Positions 33,301-43,373 of a stretch of DNA of 64,000 bases are shown in pieces. This DNA is from Taudactylus pleione (lineage: Eukaryota > Chordata > Amphibia > Anura > Myobatrachidae): the NCBI GenBank assembly GCA_031769625.1, contig JAUIMM010000519.1, positions 3,343,501 through 3,407,500 of the forward strand, read 5' to 3'. A program made the position numbers and the translations under genes. Every line of letters starts with the position of its first letter. Position 1 is the stretch's first letter. A model generated the notes under the pieces. That model was not told the DNA's origin and searched no databases. It saw only the letters and a program-made list of their open reading frames with translations.

Positions 33301-33759
33301 CTCTCATCACTACTACTGCTGCTTCTCTCCCAATTCCCTCATCTACACTATGTTTCTCTCTTCTCCTGCTCCCCCCATCACTCAGAAGCTACATAATTCT
33401 TTCCTCTACCACCTGTTCCCATCTCTTTCCTCCCCCCATAGTCTCCTCTTTCTCCTTCCTCTCCTCTGTCTCTCTTCATCCCATCTAGTACTCTCCACCG
33501 CATCTCTCATAACTCCTAAGCACTGCTCCCTCCCTTTTCTCCAAGTTACACCTCTTCTTCTCAACCAAAACCACACTAAACCTCCTCCTTGCCCACTACC
33601 TGCTGTCACCCTTCCTCACTCAGAAGCCCACCACATACTCGCACTCTCTTTATCCCCCTGCACTAAATCGATCTCAACCCCACTACAGCAACCCTAACAA
33701 TCTCCTTCTCCCTCCTCCCAACTCTGTCCCTCTCTCCTGTCTCTTCTGTCTATAATCAA
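33301..33759 (+). repeat. Pyrimidine-rich stretch, probably LINE 5' sequence
   Basis: C and T dominate the plus strand for about 450 bp (for example CCTCTCCTCTGTCTCTCTTC near 33458). It leads straight into the endonuclease remnant at 33760. The 115-codon and reverse 67-codon frames here follow from the base composition. Confidence 0.5.
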
Positions 33760-34490
33760 CTGGTCCCCATCCATGACAGCTTCATCTCCAATTCCTTGAA
33801 TCTCCCAGCCATCACCAATTCATGGATTTACCCATCTGACACCACTTCTCCTGCAGCTATCTCCTTTGGGGGCCTCACATTCTTTCACACTCCCTGGCCT
33901 GGAGGTTGCCATAGTCTTGGTGTTGGGGTATTTCTATAGTCTGATCACTCCCACCAACTCTTACCTTCTAAACTCTCTATATTATTATTTCCATTCAGTG
34001 CTCATGATATTCGCCTCTTCCAACTTCCTCGAGTAGCTGCCTTTCTTCGTCCCCCTGCCCTTGGCTCAAAATTCCCTGATAACTTTGCTTCTTGACTCCT
34101 AATCTTCAAATGGGCTCTCAAGACCCCTTTCTTCCTCAAAGCTTTCCAGCCCTCATCCTAACTCACTACTCCATGCTCCTTCCTCACAATCCAGCCCATC
34201 TGTGTCACCCCTGTTTGTCTGCCCCCTCCCCTTTAGAATGTAAGCTCTCACGAGCAGGGCTCTCTTCCCTCACGTGCTTCTTTTCCTTACTTATACTTTA
34301 ATTTACAACAGCACCTAACACTTGGTTGCTAACACCATGCTGCTTATTTATGTGTTATGCAGCAATGTTTATAAATCATGTGCTTCTCCCACATTGTTTG
34401 TACTATTAATAACTGTATTTCTTGTATGCTCATTTGTTTATATACTTTGTAAGGCGCTGCAGAACCCTAGTGGCGCCATATAAATAAAGG
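33760..34490 (+). pseudogene. Rex1/CR1-like LINE: endonuclease fragment joined to 3' tail
   Basis: Frame from 33760 to the stop at 33937 reads ITNSWIYPSDTTSPAAISFG and HTPWPGGCHSLGVGVFL, matching the start of an APE endonuclease domain (ITETW, then P-GG-GVGxF). Next comes sequence typical of the element's 3' untranslated region (GAATGTAAGCTCTCACGAGC at 34218, GGCGCTGCAGAACCC at 34453) and the tail GTGGCGCCATATAAATAAAG followed by an ATAATAAT tract at 34490. The reverse transcriptase is missing, so it is an internally deleted, dead copy. The clade (Rex1 or CR1) is inferred. Confidence 0.6.
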
Positions 34491-34499
34491 ATAATAATA

Positions 34500-34929
34500 A
34501 TCTGACAATACTTCCGTCCTGCACTGCTTGGTAGTCCATTGCCTGTGCTAGTTGTACCACTGAATTTGCACCTGTGCATGAGCAGATGTAATCAGGTGTG
34601 ATGAATGGTTTATGCACTTCTACCTGACTATGATATCCGGCTCTGTGGAGTTCTCATCAGATGATTATTGGCTGCTTATGCAACAGGTAAAATTTGCAGT
34701 CATTTCATCTGCTGGTATATACAATCATGTTTTCAGGCAGAAGCACCCTGGGTGCCCATCCTGACTATGGTATCCTCCACTTCTCAGGCATTGCACCATG
34801 TCAGCAACTGGTGGTCAGGAATATACAAACACTGAATTAATGACATTATGGGTCACGATTGAATTAGCCTCGTTAACCCAATATTCAAGTTGTTTCCTAC
34901 TCAATTAGCTGTGCAAGTTTTCAATAGGA
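34500..34929. other. Unannotated sequence
   Basis: No recognised feature. Confidence 0.4.
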
Positions 34930-35430
34930 TTCTAATAATTATATGCAGCTATTTTCTCATAGAACCCTGTTATTTTTCTTTGAGAAAATAGCTATTTTAT
35001 GGTAAAAATGTCCACACATTTCAGAACCCCTGGGACACCCCCCCTCCCCCTAATGATTAATTAGGCACTTATTAGTATTTAATTACCTTAATTTGGCCAA
35101 TAATTACATATCAGTTTTGGGCTGATATTCTGCAAAATGCAGACTAATGGGTTCAAATATGCGGGATCGATATATGGGGGTGCTGCATAGATATATGAGG
35201 TGATTTTAGGATTGCAGGTGGGAGATAAAGGTGTTTTTTTTTTTTTCAACATTTTTAAATGTTGCTTAAAATGACACAAAAATCTATTTCTAGGTATTTC
35301 TATGCACCCCCAATTACTCTAGAGCCTTTATTTGCAGAATTTTTTTTTGCTTTTTATGGTTTTTAAACTGTTATTTAAAAAAATTCAAAAATCAGCCATT
35401 TGAAACATTTTAAAAGCCCAAAATATGTTT
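34930..35430 (+). repeat. Dispersed AT-rich repeat (inverted copy of 19330-19800)
   Basis: Blocks GCAGCTATTTTCTCA (34945), CTAATGATTAATTAGGCAC (35051), CCAATAATTACATATC (35097) and TATGCACCCCCAATTA (35300) occur in the same order, on the opposite strand, in 19330-19800. The family is not named. Confidence 0.55.
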
Positions 35431-35654
35431 CCTATTGGCTACTAATAGACATCTATACTGTTAGACAATAATTATTTGCTCTTTTTTAGAGTGCAGACTA
35501 GGGGTGAGCGGGTTCGGATTTCTGAAATCCGAACCCCCCCGAGCCCCCCCAATCCGAGTCCGATCCGAATCAGGCTCGACTTTTCCCTCCTGACTCGGAT
35601 CTGAAATCGAGGCAAAACGTCATCATCCCGCCTTCCGAGTCTCGCGGGTTTTGG

Positions 35655-35665
35655 ATCCTATATAA
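35655..35665 (+). promoter_or_regulatory. Possible TATA box of the hAT element
   Basis: CCTATATAAGGTA lies in the left arm about 160 bp inside the element and upstream of all repeats. The GGCGCCATTTTCTCACTCGG that follows would lie at or just after a start site. Promoter function is inferred from position and motif only. Confidence 0.4.
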
Positions 35666-35760
35666 GGTACCCACGTCGGCGCCATTTTCTCACTCGGCTG
35701 TGGACAGTGAAGAGGGAGGGTGGGAGTTAGGGCTGTGTAGTGTAGTGTAGTGCTGCTGTT

Positions 35761-35865
35761 GTCCACTACTTCAAAGTCCATAGGGGCTGGCTGTGTTGTG
35801 CTGTGCTGCTGTTGTTAATAGGGGCTGTGTCCACTACTTCAAAGTCCATAGGGGCTGGCTGGACT
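35761..35865. repeat. 68-bp-period duplication in the hAT leader
   Basis: GTCCACTACTTCAAAGTCCA followed by TAGGGGCTGGCTG occurs at 35761 and again at 35829, with a truncated third relative near 35892-35910 (CTGTGTCCACTCCAAAGTCC). It is another sign of repeated local duplication in this leader. Confidence 0.8.
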
Positions 35866-36010
35866 GTGTTGTGCAGTCAGTTCTCCATAGGGGCTGTGTC
35901 CACTCCAAAGTCCTGTGCAGTGTCCCAGTCCTAAAGAGGTGCTGTAGTGTTGTCCAGGGGGTGCTCTGTCCATCAGGGGTGCTCCCCCCAAGTGCTAAAA
36001 AAATAATATA

Positions 36011-38248
36011 TTTTCTGTGTTTGTGAATTGTGTGCGCAGTAGCCGCACGTGCATCAACAAAGTAGTGCCAAGCGTGCGCCTGTGTCATAAGTAAAGGGCC
36101 GGCTGGCTTGACCGTTAAGGGTGCTGTAACCCCCGAAAGTACACTCCAGTCCAAACCAAAAAAAAAATTATTTTCTGTGTTTGTGAATTGTGTGCGCAGT
36201 AGCCACACGTGCATCAACAAAGTAGTGCCAAGCGTGCGCCTGTGTCATAAGTAAAGGGCCGGCTGGCTTGACCGTTAAGGGTGCTGTAACCCCCGAAAGT
36301 ACACTCCAGTCCAAACCAAAAAAAAAATTATTTTCTGTGTTTGTGAATTGTGTGCGCAGTAGCCGCACGTGCATCAACAAAGTAGTGCCAAGCGTGCGCC
36401 TGTGTCATAAGTAAAGGGCCGGCTGGCTTGACCGTTAAAGGGTGCTGTAACCCCCAAAGTACACTCCAGTCCAAACCCAAAAAAAAATTATTTTCTGTGT
36501 TTGTGAATTGTGTGCGCAGTAGCCGCATGTGCATCAACAAAGTAGTGCCAAGCGTGCGCCTGTGTCATAAGTAAAGGGCCAGCTGGCTTGACCGTTAAAG
36601 GGTGCTGTAACCCCCAAAGTACACTCCAGTCCAAACCAAAAAAAAAATTATTTTCTGTGTTTGTGAATTGTGTGCGCAGTAGCCGCACGTGCATCAACAA
36701 AGTAGTGCCAAGCGTGCGCCTGTGTCATAAGTAAAGGGCCGGCTGGCTTGACCGTTAAGGGTGCTGTAACCCCCGAAAGTACACTCCAGTCCAAACCAAA
36801 AAAAAAATTATTTTCTGTGTTTGTGAATTGTGTGCGCAGTAGCCGCACGTGCATCAACAAAGTAGTGCCAAGCGTGCGCCTGTGTCATAAGTAAAGGGCC
36901 GGCTGGCTTGACCGTTAAGGGTGCTGTAACCCCCGAAAGTACACTCCAGTCCAAACCAAAAAAAAAATTATTTTCTGTGTTTGTGAATTGTGTGCGCAGT
37001 AGCCGCACGTGCATCAACAAAGTAGTGCCAAGCGTGCGCCTGTGTCATAAGTAAAGGGCCGGCTGGCTTGACCGTTAAGGGTGCTGTAACCCCCGAAAGT
37101 ACACTCCAGTCCAAACCAAAAAAAAAATTATTTTCTGTGTTTGTGAATTGTGTGCGCAGTAGCCGCACGTGCATCAACAAAGTAGTGCCAAGTGTGCGCC
37201 TGTGTCATAAGTAAAGGGCCGGCTGGCTTGACCATTAAGGGTGCTGTAACCCCCGAAAGTACACTCCAGTCCAAACCAAAAAAAAAATTATTTTCTGTGT
37301 TTGTGAATTGTGTGCGCAGTAGCCGCACGTGCATCAACAAAGTAGTGCCAAGCGTGCACCTGTGTCATAAGTAAAGGGCCGGCTGGCTTGACCGTTAAGG
37401 GTGCTGTAACCCCCGAAAGTACACTCCAGTCCAAACCAAAAAAAAAATTATTTTCTGTGTTTGTGAATTGTGTGCGCAGTAGCCGCACGTGCATCAACAA
37501 AGTAGTGCCAAGCGTGCGCCTGTGTCATAAGTAAAGGGCCGGCTGGCTTGACCGTTAAAGGGTGCTGTAACCCCCAAAGTACACTCCAGTCCAAACCGAA
37601 AAAAAATTATTTTCTGTGTTTGTGAATTGTGTGCGCAGTAGCCGCACGTGCATCAACAAAGTAGTGCCAAGCGTGCGCCTGTGTCATAAGTAAAGGGCCG
37701 GCTGGCTTGACCGTTAAAGGGTTCTGTAACCCCCAAAGTACACTCCAGTCCAAACCAAAAAAAAAATTATTTTCTGTGTTTGTGAATTGTGTGCGCAGTA
37801 GCCGCACGTGCATCAACAAAGTAGTGCCAAGCGTGCGCCTGTGTCATAAGTAAAGGGCCGGCTGGCTTGACCGTTAAAGGGTGCTGTAACCCCCGAAAGT
37901 ACACTCCAGTCCAAACCAAAAAAAAAATTATTTTCTGTGTTTGTGAATTGTGTGCGCAGTAGCCGCACGTGCATCAACAAAGTAGTGCCAAGCGTGCGCC
38001 TGTGTCATAAGTAAAGGGCCGGCTGGCTTGACCGTTAAAGGGTGCTGTAACCCCCAAAGTACACTCCAGTCCAAACCGAAAAAAAATTATTTTCTGTGTT
38101 TGTGAATTGTGTGCGCAGTAGCCGCACGTGCATCAACAAAGTAGTGCCAAGCGTGCGCCTGTGTCATAAGTAAAGGGCCGGCTGGCTTGACCGTTAAAGG
38201 GTTCTGTAACCCCCAAAGTACACTCCAAACCAAAAAAAAATATATTTT
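36011..38248. repeat. Tandem array of about 14 near-identical 160-bp units
   Basis: Units start TTTTCTGTGTTTGTGAATTG at about 36011, 36171, 36331, 36491, 36651, 36811, 36971, 37131, 37291, 37451, 37610, 37770, 37930 and 38090. They differ at a few sites only. Diagnostic variants are TTAAGGGTGCT...CCCCCGAAAG against TTAAAGGGTGCT...CCCCCAAAG, and a third with GGGTTCTG. Each unit carries a poly-A tract of 8-10 and a GCGTGCGCCTGTGTCATAAG block. The recurring 70-codon minus-strand frames are the same repeat read at 160-bp spacing and are not genes. Confidence 0.97.
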
Positions 38249-38450
38249 CTGTGTTTGTGACTTGTGTGCACTGTGGCTGCACGTGCATCAACAAAGGAGC
38301 TGCGCCAAGCGTGCGCCTGTGTCCCATAAGTAAAGAGCCGGCTGGCTCATTTCTTAAAGGGTGGTGTAACCCACAAAGTGCACTACTCTCCAGCAAAAAT
38401 AAAAAAATATTTTCTGTGTTTGTGTGCGCTTTAGCCGCACGTATATATAT
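38249..38450. repeat. Diverged edge units of the 160-bp array
   Basis: One clearly diverged unit (GTGACTTGTGTGCACTGTGG, GTCCCATAAGTAAAGAGCCG) and a fragment of another (TTTTCTGTGTTTGTGTGCGC at 38409). The decay at this edge and homogeneity inside are usual for arrays kept alike by unequal exchange. Confidence 0.9.
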
Positions 38451-38463
38451 CAATATAACATAA

Positions 38464-38838
38464 ATGGAGGACCAAACTTTCTCTGATAAAAATAAAATAG
38501 GGAAAGATCAAGAACCACTTCCTACTAGTGCTGTTGCTGCTGCTGGGAGTTGTTCATCATCCCAGAGAGGAAGTAGGAACATCACTACTTTTACTAAACA
38601 ATTGACCCTCCAACAGTCCCTAGCGATGAGGATGAAGTACGACAGCAGTCATCCTGAAGCAAAACGTATAACTGAGGCCTTGACTGCTATGTTGGTGTTA
38701 GACGTGCGTCCGGTATCCGACATTAGTGCAGTGGGATTTAGACAATTGATGGAGGTAGTGTGTCCTCGGTTCCAAATCCCGTCTAGATTCCACCTGCATC
38801 CTCAAAGCAGCAGCAACAAGCGTGCGTCTGTCTGTTAA
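38464..38838 (+). pseudogene. hAT transposase, N-terminal/hinge segment running into repeat DNA
   Basis: An ATG at 38464 opens a 124-codon frame. After a low-complexity start come NITTFTKQLTLQQSLAMRMK, EAKRITEALTAMLVLDVRPV and SDISAVGFRQLMEVVCPRF, ending QIPSRF. This matches ZBED-type hAT transposases just before the catalytic core: I-xMIxxDxxPxS-VxxxGFxxLxxxxxPxxxxPSR. No BED zinc finger precedes it in frame. At about 38791 the text switches abruptly into the tandem repeat (CACCTGCATCC) and stops at 38836. The first catalytic Asp region that should follow PSR is gone. Confidence 0.82.
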
Positions 38839-39256
38839 AGGGTGGTGACACCCTCAAAGTGTGCTACACAAACAATTAAAATATTGTTCTTTTTTTTTCG
38901 GTCTTTGTGAAATGTGTGGGCTGTAGCCGCACCTGCATCCTTAAAGCAGCAGCGACAAGCGTGCGTCTGTCTGTTAAAGGGTGGTGACACCCTCAAAGTG
39001 TGCTACACAAAGAATAAAAATATTCTTCTTCTTTTTTCTGTCTTTGTGAATTGTGTGGGCTGTAGCCGCACTTGCATCCTCAAAGCAGCAGCGACAAGCG
39101 TGCGTCTGTCTGTTAGAGGGTGGTGTAACCCTCAAAGTGTGCTCCACAAACAATAAAAATATTCTTTTTTTTTTTCTGTCTTTGTGAATTGTGTGGGCTG
39201 TAGCCGCACTTGAATCCTCAAAGCAGCAGCGACAAGCGTGCGTCTGTCTGTTAAAG
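38791..39256. repeat. Three 139-bp repeats plus a partial unit, replacing the transposase core
   Basis: Units start CACCTGCATCC/CACTTGCATCC at 38791, 38930, 39069 and (partial) 39207. They share with the 160-bp units the order TTTGTGAATTGTGTG, GTAGCCGCAC-TGCATC, AAGCGTGCG-CTGT, GTTAAAGGGTG-TG-AACCC, AAAGTG-CTCC and a poly-T/poly-A segment. Both arrays thus derive from one ancestral unit, but this set is more diverged and shorter. Confidence 0.9.
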
Positions 39257-39487
39257 GATTACATCGGTGACAGCATCCAAGTAGGCATGTCAGACAGTCC
39301 GTACCTGTACTGGCAGGAAAAAGAAGCAATTTGGAGGTCCCTGTACAAACTGGCTCTATTTTACCTGAGTTGCCCCCCCTCCAGTGTGTACTCCGAAAGA
39401 GTGTTTAGTGCAGCCGGGAACCTTGTTAGCGAAAGGCGTAGGAGGTTGCTTCCACAAAATGTGGAGAAGATGATGTTCATAAAATGA
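39257..39487 (+). pseudogene. hAT transposase C-terminal dimerisation domain
   Basis: The frame gives YWQEKEAIWRSLYKLALFYL, SCPPSSVYSERVFSAAGNLV and SERRRRLLPQNVEKMMFIK, then stop. This is the hAT dimerisation region: W near the start, YLSCPPSSxxSERVFSxAG, then SxRRxxLxxxxVExLxF. It is intact within itself but has no catalytic core upstream, and the frame opens from repeat sequence. An acidic stretch encoded after the stop (near 39570-39640, GAGGATGAGGAC) is typical of the downstream tail in related elements. Confidence 0.9.
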
Positions 39488-40292
39488 ATGATCAACTCTT
39501 CCAGGGAGACCAGCCTCCAGAACGTACAGAGGGACCTGTGGTTCCAGCAGGGACGAATTAATACTCTGTGAGGATGAGGATGTACATAACACTGAAGAGG
39601 GTGAGGAATCTGTGGATGAGGAGGATGAGGACGACTTCTTGCCTCCGTAGAGCCAGTTTGTGCAGGGACAGATTAATTGCCAGCTTGTTTTGTGGGGGCC
39701 CAAACGAACCAATCATTTCAGCCACAGTTGTGTGGCAGACCCTGGCGCTGAAATGATTGGTTTGTTAAAGTGTGCATGTCCTGTTTATACAACATAAGGG
39801 TGGGTGGGAGGGCCCAAGGACAATTCCATCTTGCACCTCTTTTTTTTCTTTGCATTATGTACAGTTTGGGGCCTAGTTTTTCAATGCCATCCTGTCTGCC
39901 ACTGCAGTTTCACGCCTAGATGGGTCACGTGTTTGTGCCGCCCACTCGTGTCGCTTAGCATAGTCATCCAGCTACCTCGGTGCAACCTTTTGGACATAAA
40001 AACACTATTGTGAGGTGTGAGGTATTCAGAATAGACTGGAAATGAGTGGAAATTAAGGTTATTGAGGTTAATAATAGCATAGGAGCAGAAAAACCTACAA
40101 ATTCTGTGATTTTAGCTGTTTTTATGCTTTTTTTCAAAAAAATACAGATCCAAAACACAAAACCCAGAACCCAAAACACGGAAGGGTGGTTTTGGCAAAA
40201 CCAATCCAGATCCAAAACACGAAGAAAGATCCAGATCCAAAACCAAAACACAAAACACGAAAAGTGGCCGGTGCACACCCCTAGTGCAGACT

Positions 40293-40754
40293 GATATCCC
40301 TTCTCTATACGCCTAACGCAGCTATTAACAGCACCAACTACCACGCATGTTTCCAACTAAGCTGTGCAGGAATCAAGTGAAAATTAGGCACAATAGGCGT
40401 GTTAATTACAGCTGTGGTAAAACAAAAATTTAAAAAGCCCCATTAACACTGTATTCTGTGGCCCATATACCTTGGCGAACGCATTCATTCACTTAGTGGT
40501 AGCACCCGCCATGAGTACAGTGCAAATGATCAACCAATTCTGATTAAACGGCAACTTTATGCTTAGTAAAGCATGAACAAAAGTACAAACTATTGTGTTA
40601 CATAAGATATACACTGTGCCGTGCCATTGTAAAACACCACCAAAGGCTACACTATTTATAACTCTTTGGAGTATTAAAATATAGCTGGTATTTTAAATAC
40701 TTTTGAAACCTTATTTTATGAGGAATATATTGTACAGTAATGAACATTAAATAA
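40293..40754. other. Unannotated sequence
   Basis: The stretch 40370-40560 contains GC-richer text resembling other MITE interiors. No defined ends. Confidence 0.4.
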
Positions 40755-41323
40755 GTCTGGACTGGAATGGGATTGAAATGCCAGACGGCTCTTTTGCCGC
40801 TGGTTCAAATCCCGACAGCGGCTGCCCGAAGGGAGGAAATGCCGACAGCGGCACGTAAATAACCTAACCCTCCCTTCTCCCCCCCTAACCTAAACCTCCC
40901 TTAGGGATGCCTAACCCTAACCTCCCCCCTAGTGCCTAACCCTAACTTCCCTCCAGGGGTGCCTACTAAACCTAACCCCCCTCACCGCACCCTAAACCTA
41001 ACCCTCCCGGGGGGTCCTAACCTTAATCTCCCCCCAGTGGCGCCTAACCACCCCCTTCCCCTAGCCTAACCCTAACCCACCCCAGGGGGTGCATAACCCT
41101 AAGTCCCCCCGGGGTGCCCTAAACCTAACCCTCCCCCCCCGCGGCTAAGAGGATGGGTGCCCCGGACTTACCTCGTTCGGGCCCGCGTCGACCCGGATTC
41201 CGGCATCGGGATCATGATAGGCGTCGGTATCTCAACGCTTATCATGAATCCCTAGCCAGCATTCTGCTGTCGGGAATGGGATCGGCGGCCTTGCGGCCGA
41301 CAGTCACATATCTACATACTGCT
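40755..41323. mobile_element. GC-rich dispersed element with CCTAACC-rich core
   Basis: The outer parts contain GAAATGCCAGACGGCTC and GACAGCGGCTGCCC on the left, and CGGCCTTGCGGCCGACAGTC on the right. The core at 40860-41145 is built from CCTAACCCTAACC/TCCCCCC-type units. GGTTCAAATCCCG at 40803 resembles a B box, but no A box was found. Termini are uncertain. Confidence 0.45.
40860..41145. repeat. Degenerate CCTAACC/CCCTAAAC-rich minisatellite
   Basis: Imperfect units of about 30-35 bp of the type GTGCCTAACCCTAACCTCCC with G/C-run spacers. The CCCTAA strings look telomere-like, but they are separated by other sequence and lack the regular TTAGGG array. Confidence 0.7.
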
Positions 41324-41439
41324 TGGACTACCTCCCTTCCTTAAGCACAATCTCTATGGGCTTTAGTCATCATCACTTAGTTACAACAAAAGCAGGTGAA
41401 AATTAACATATTCACCTACTTTTGTAGAAATTGAGGTCG

Positions 41440-41907
41440 GGGGCCATTCATCATAAAGGTAATGCAGGAGATATCACTGATATCTCCTGCTTACCTTTCA
41501 CCCTCGTTCTGGCCTGCTGTCCCCATACACTAGAATGGGGACCTACATTCATCAAGCTCCGAAAATATAATATTTTTGGACCTTGACTGCGGGAGCATTC
41601 GCCATCTTCAGATGGCATTTGTTCCCGCACTCCCACTCCTTCCCTATGGGATGGAGTCCCGGGTTGCTCCTTCCCTATCCGGCTCCTTCTTCCAGACACC
41701 GGGTCTTTGTGCGCCTGCGTGAAGCCCAGAAGTAGCGATGAAAGAGATCGCAGAGACAGTTGATTTTTGGATCAGCTCTCTCTGCACCTGAGCAATGTCG
41801 AATTGCTCCAATGAATTTATATCTACCGCTGCTATTTGCAGCGAGTTGGATACTTAAGTACCGCGGGCCATCCAGTCCCTCATCATTAGCATGATAAATG
41901 AACCCCT
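41440..41907. mobile_element. MITE with GGGGCCATTCATCAT-type ends
   Basis: The left GGGGGCCATTCATCATAAAG and right-end reverse complement GGGGTTCATTTATCAT are partial inverted repeats. Near the left end is a perfect palindrome AGGAGATATCACTGATATCTCCT (positions 41466-41488). Non-coding; the frame at 41451-41699 is not a gene. Confidence 0.6.
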
Positions 41908-42818
41908 ACATATGATAACGATTGGCCTGGATTACAAAAAAGCTTGGCTGATGGTAACGGTGATTTATCAATCTGCCCACTCGCGTCTATGTCTACTGAC
42001 TCTTGAAGTGATAACCCCTTTCAATTTTCTCCAGGACCATGAGTAACCACCAGGCTCAACCCCTTTAATACTTTATATCACAATTGCAGCAAGAATAAAG
42101 TCTCCCATCATCTGTGGGGCCATAGATTGCATATGTCAGATATTAAGGGAGTATAAAATAAAATACATTTACATTCTCAGTCTTCCGCAAAACATCAAGT
42201 TAAAAGTGTAGACACAATATTGATCCATGAAGAAACCATTCATTAGACAGTTTTTTCTTTACCAGCCTTGCAGGTCGCGCCCTTCATTGATAATTTCCCT
42301 ATGTTATAATATTGTGTCTACATTCCCATTGCATGTATTCATTCTCTAGATCAATAGATATATGAGTTTAGAACTAGCTCAAACCCAAAGGACATTCCTT
42401 CAATACACAGACTTTGTATTTTCTGAAGGCCTCTCACAAGCCCTTAAAGATGCACATATCTATCAATGCAGACAGTTAATAGCACAGTTAGAATATTGTA
42501 TATTCCAACAATAACTGTAACAGATGACAATGAAGAAAGCTATGATATACACTATCTACAAGGATGAAGGTGACATTATTTACTTCTGATTTCCTTTATA
42601 ATCGTGTCCTGATAATTCTTTGTCACTGGAGTCTGGAAATGTCCCTTATTTTAATACTGACAGCACAATAAAATTCATCTTGTTCTGCATTACAAATGCT
42701 CTTTTTATCCTCCATTCTTATTCTCTGGTTTTATAAATTAATATTTCTTAAATACTATTTAAAATGCAAAAAACGCTTGGTAAAATGGAATTCTGTAAAC
42801 TCATCATGATAGGCATTT
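41908..42818. other. Unannotated sequence with one short inverted pair
   Basis: TGTAGACACAATATT at 42217 is exactly complementary to AATATTGTGTCTACA at 42309. The 107-bp segment may be a small foldback relic. Nothing else identified. Confidence 0.45.
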
Positions 42819-43302
42819 CAAGGCCTGATTCAGCTGCATACGGATATGTTATTGCAGCTGCTAACATGGTAGCAGCTGCGATAGCACTATTACGGTAATG
42901 CAGCAGGAGGTGTCATGCCCCCTGCATGCATTACTGATCCGAGCTGCGTCCTAGGACGCAGCATCGGATCAACTGAGATGCCATCGGCCGACTGAGTGAC
43001 CCATGGGGTCACGCAAGCCGGCCGTCGCAGATGCACAAAAGAGGCAAGGAAATCTCCATCAGCCGACAGAGATCCTGGCCTCTTTGGCCTTTTCACTCCC
43101 CCCAACAACAGTGACATGCCTCTGTTTTGGGAAACAGAGGCTCTAACCCCCCCTTCCCTGCCCCAGAAAGAAACGACAGCAGACTGTCAATAACTAACAG
43201 TCTGCTTCCGGACTGCACGTGGGATCGCAGACCCGTACTGCACATGCGCAGATTCCCAACCATCGCTTTATATGCGTGATTTTGCCATCTGACTCAGGCC
43301 CT
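42819..43302. mobile_element. GAATCAGGCCC-group MITE
   Basis: The left AAGGCCTGATTCAGCTGC and right GACTCAGGCCCTT are imperfect inverted repeats. The interior has GATCCGAGCTGCGTCC with GGACGCAGCATCGGATC and CCGACTGAGTGACCCATGGG, blocks shared with 28680-29045. Confidence 0.7.
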
Positions 43303-43373
43303 TAGTGCACCAAGGTCTGGCTCGCTTAAGTGCACCGGCTCAGCAACAGAGTTTCCCTGAAACTATGGAAGCC

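Larger units (their letters stand above)
35499..40284 (+). mobile_element. Complete-ended hAT transposon (4786 bp) with tandem-repeat leader and deleted transposase
   Basis: The target duplication GTGCAGAC is perfect (35491-35498 and 40285-40292). The left end is TAGGGGTGAGC and the right-end reverse complement TAGGGGTGTGC (10 of 11 equal). From left to right it contains a GC-rich leader with TATATAAGG at 35660, about 14 near-identical 160-bp repeats, an N-terminal/hinge transposase segment, three 139-bp repeats related to the first array, the hAT C-terminal domain, and a right arm rich in CCAAAAC/CAAAACAC motifs. It lacks the catalytic core, so it is non-autonomous. The intact ends, perfect duplication and homogeneous array suggest it is comparatively young. 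Confidence 0.93.

Noticed and set aside
33350..33697. 115-codon Ser/Pro/Leu-rich frame
   Set aside because: It lies in a pyrimidine-rich tract next to a LINE fragment; the composition alone explains the frame.
35834..37819. Series of 70-128-codon minus-strand frames with the same sequence
   Set aside because: They recur every 160 bp with the tandem unit, whose length is not a multiple of three; they are frames of a satellite-like repeat.
36011..38248. CRISPR-like array
   Set aside because: Whole 160-bp units repeat head to tail with no unique spacers, inside a eukaryotic hAT transposon.
40797..40815. tRNA-like B box (GGTTCAAATCCCG)
   Set aside because: No A box at suitable distance and no cloverleaf; probably chance in a GC-rich repeat.
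40860..41145. Interstitial telomere repeat (CCCTAA)n
   Set aside because: CCCTAA strings are separated by variable C-rich sequence and do not form a regular hexamer array.
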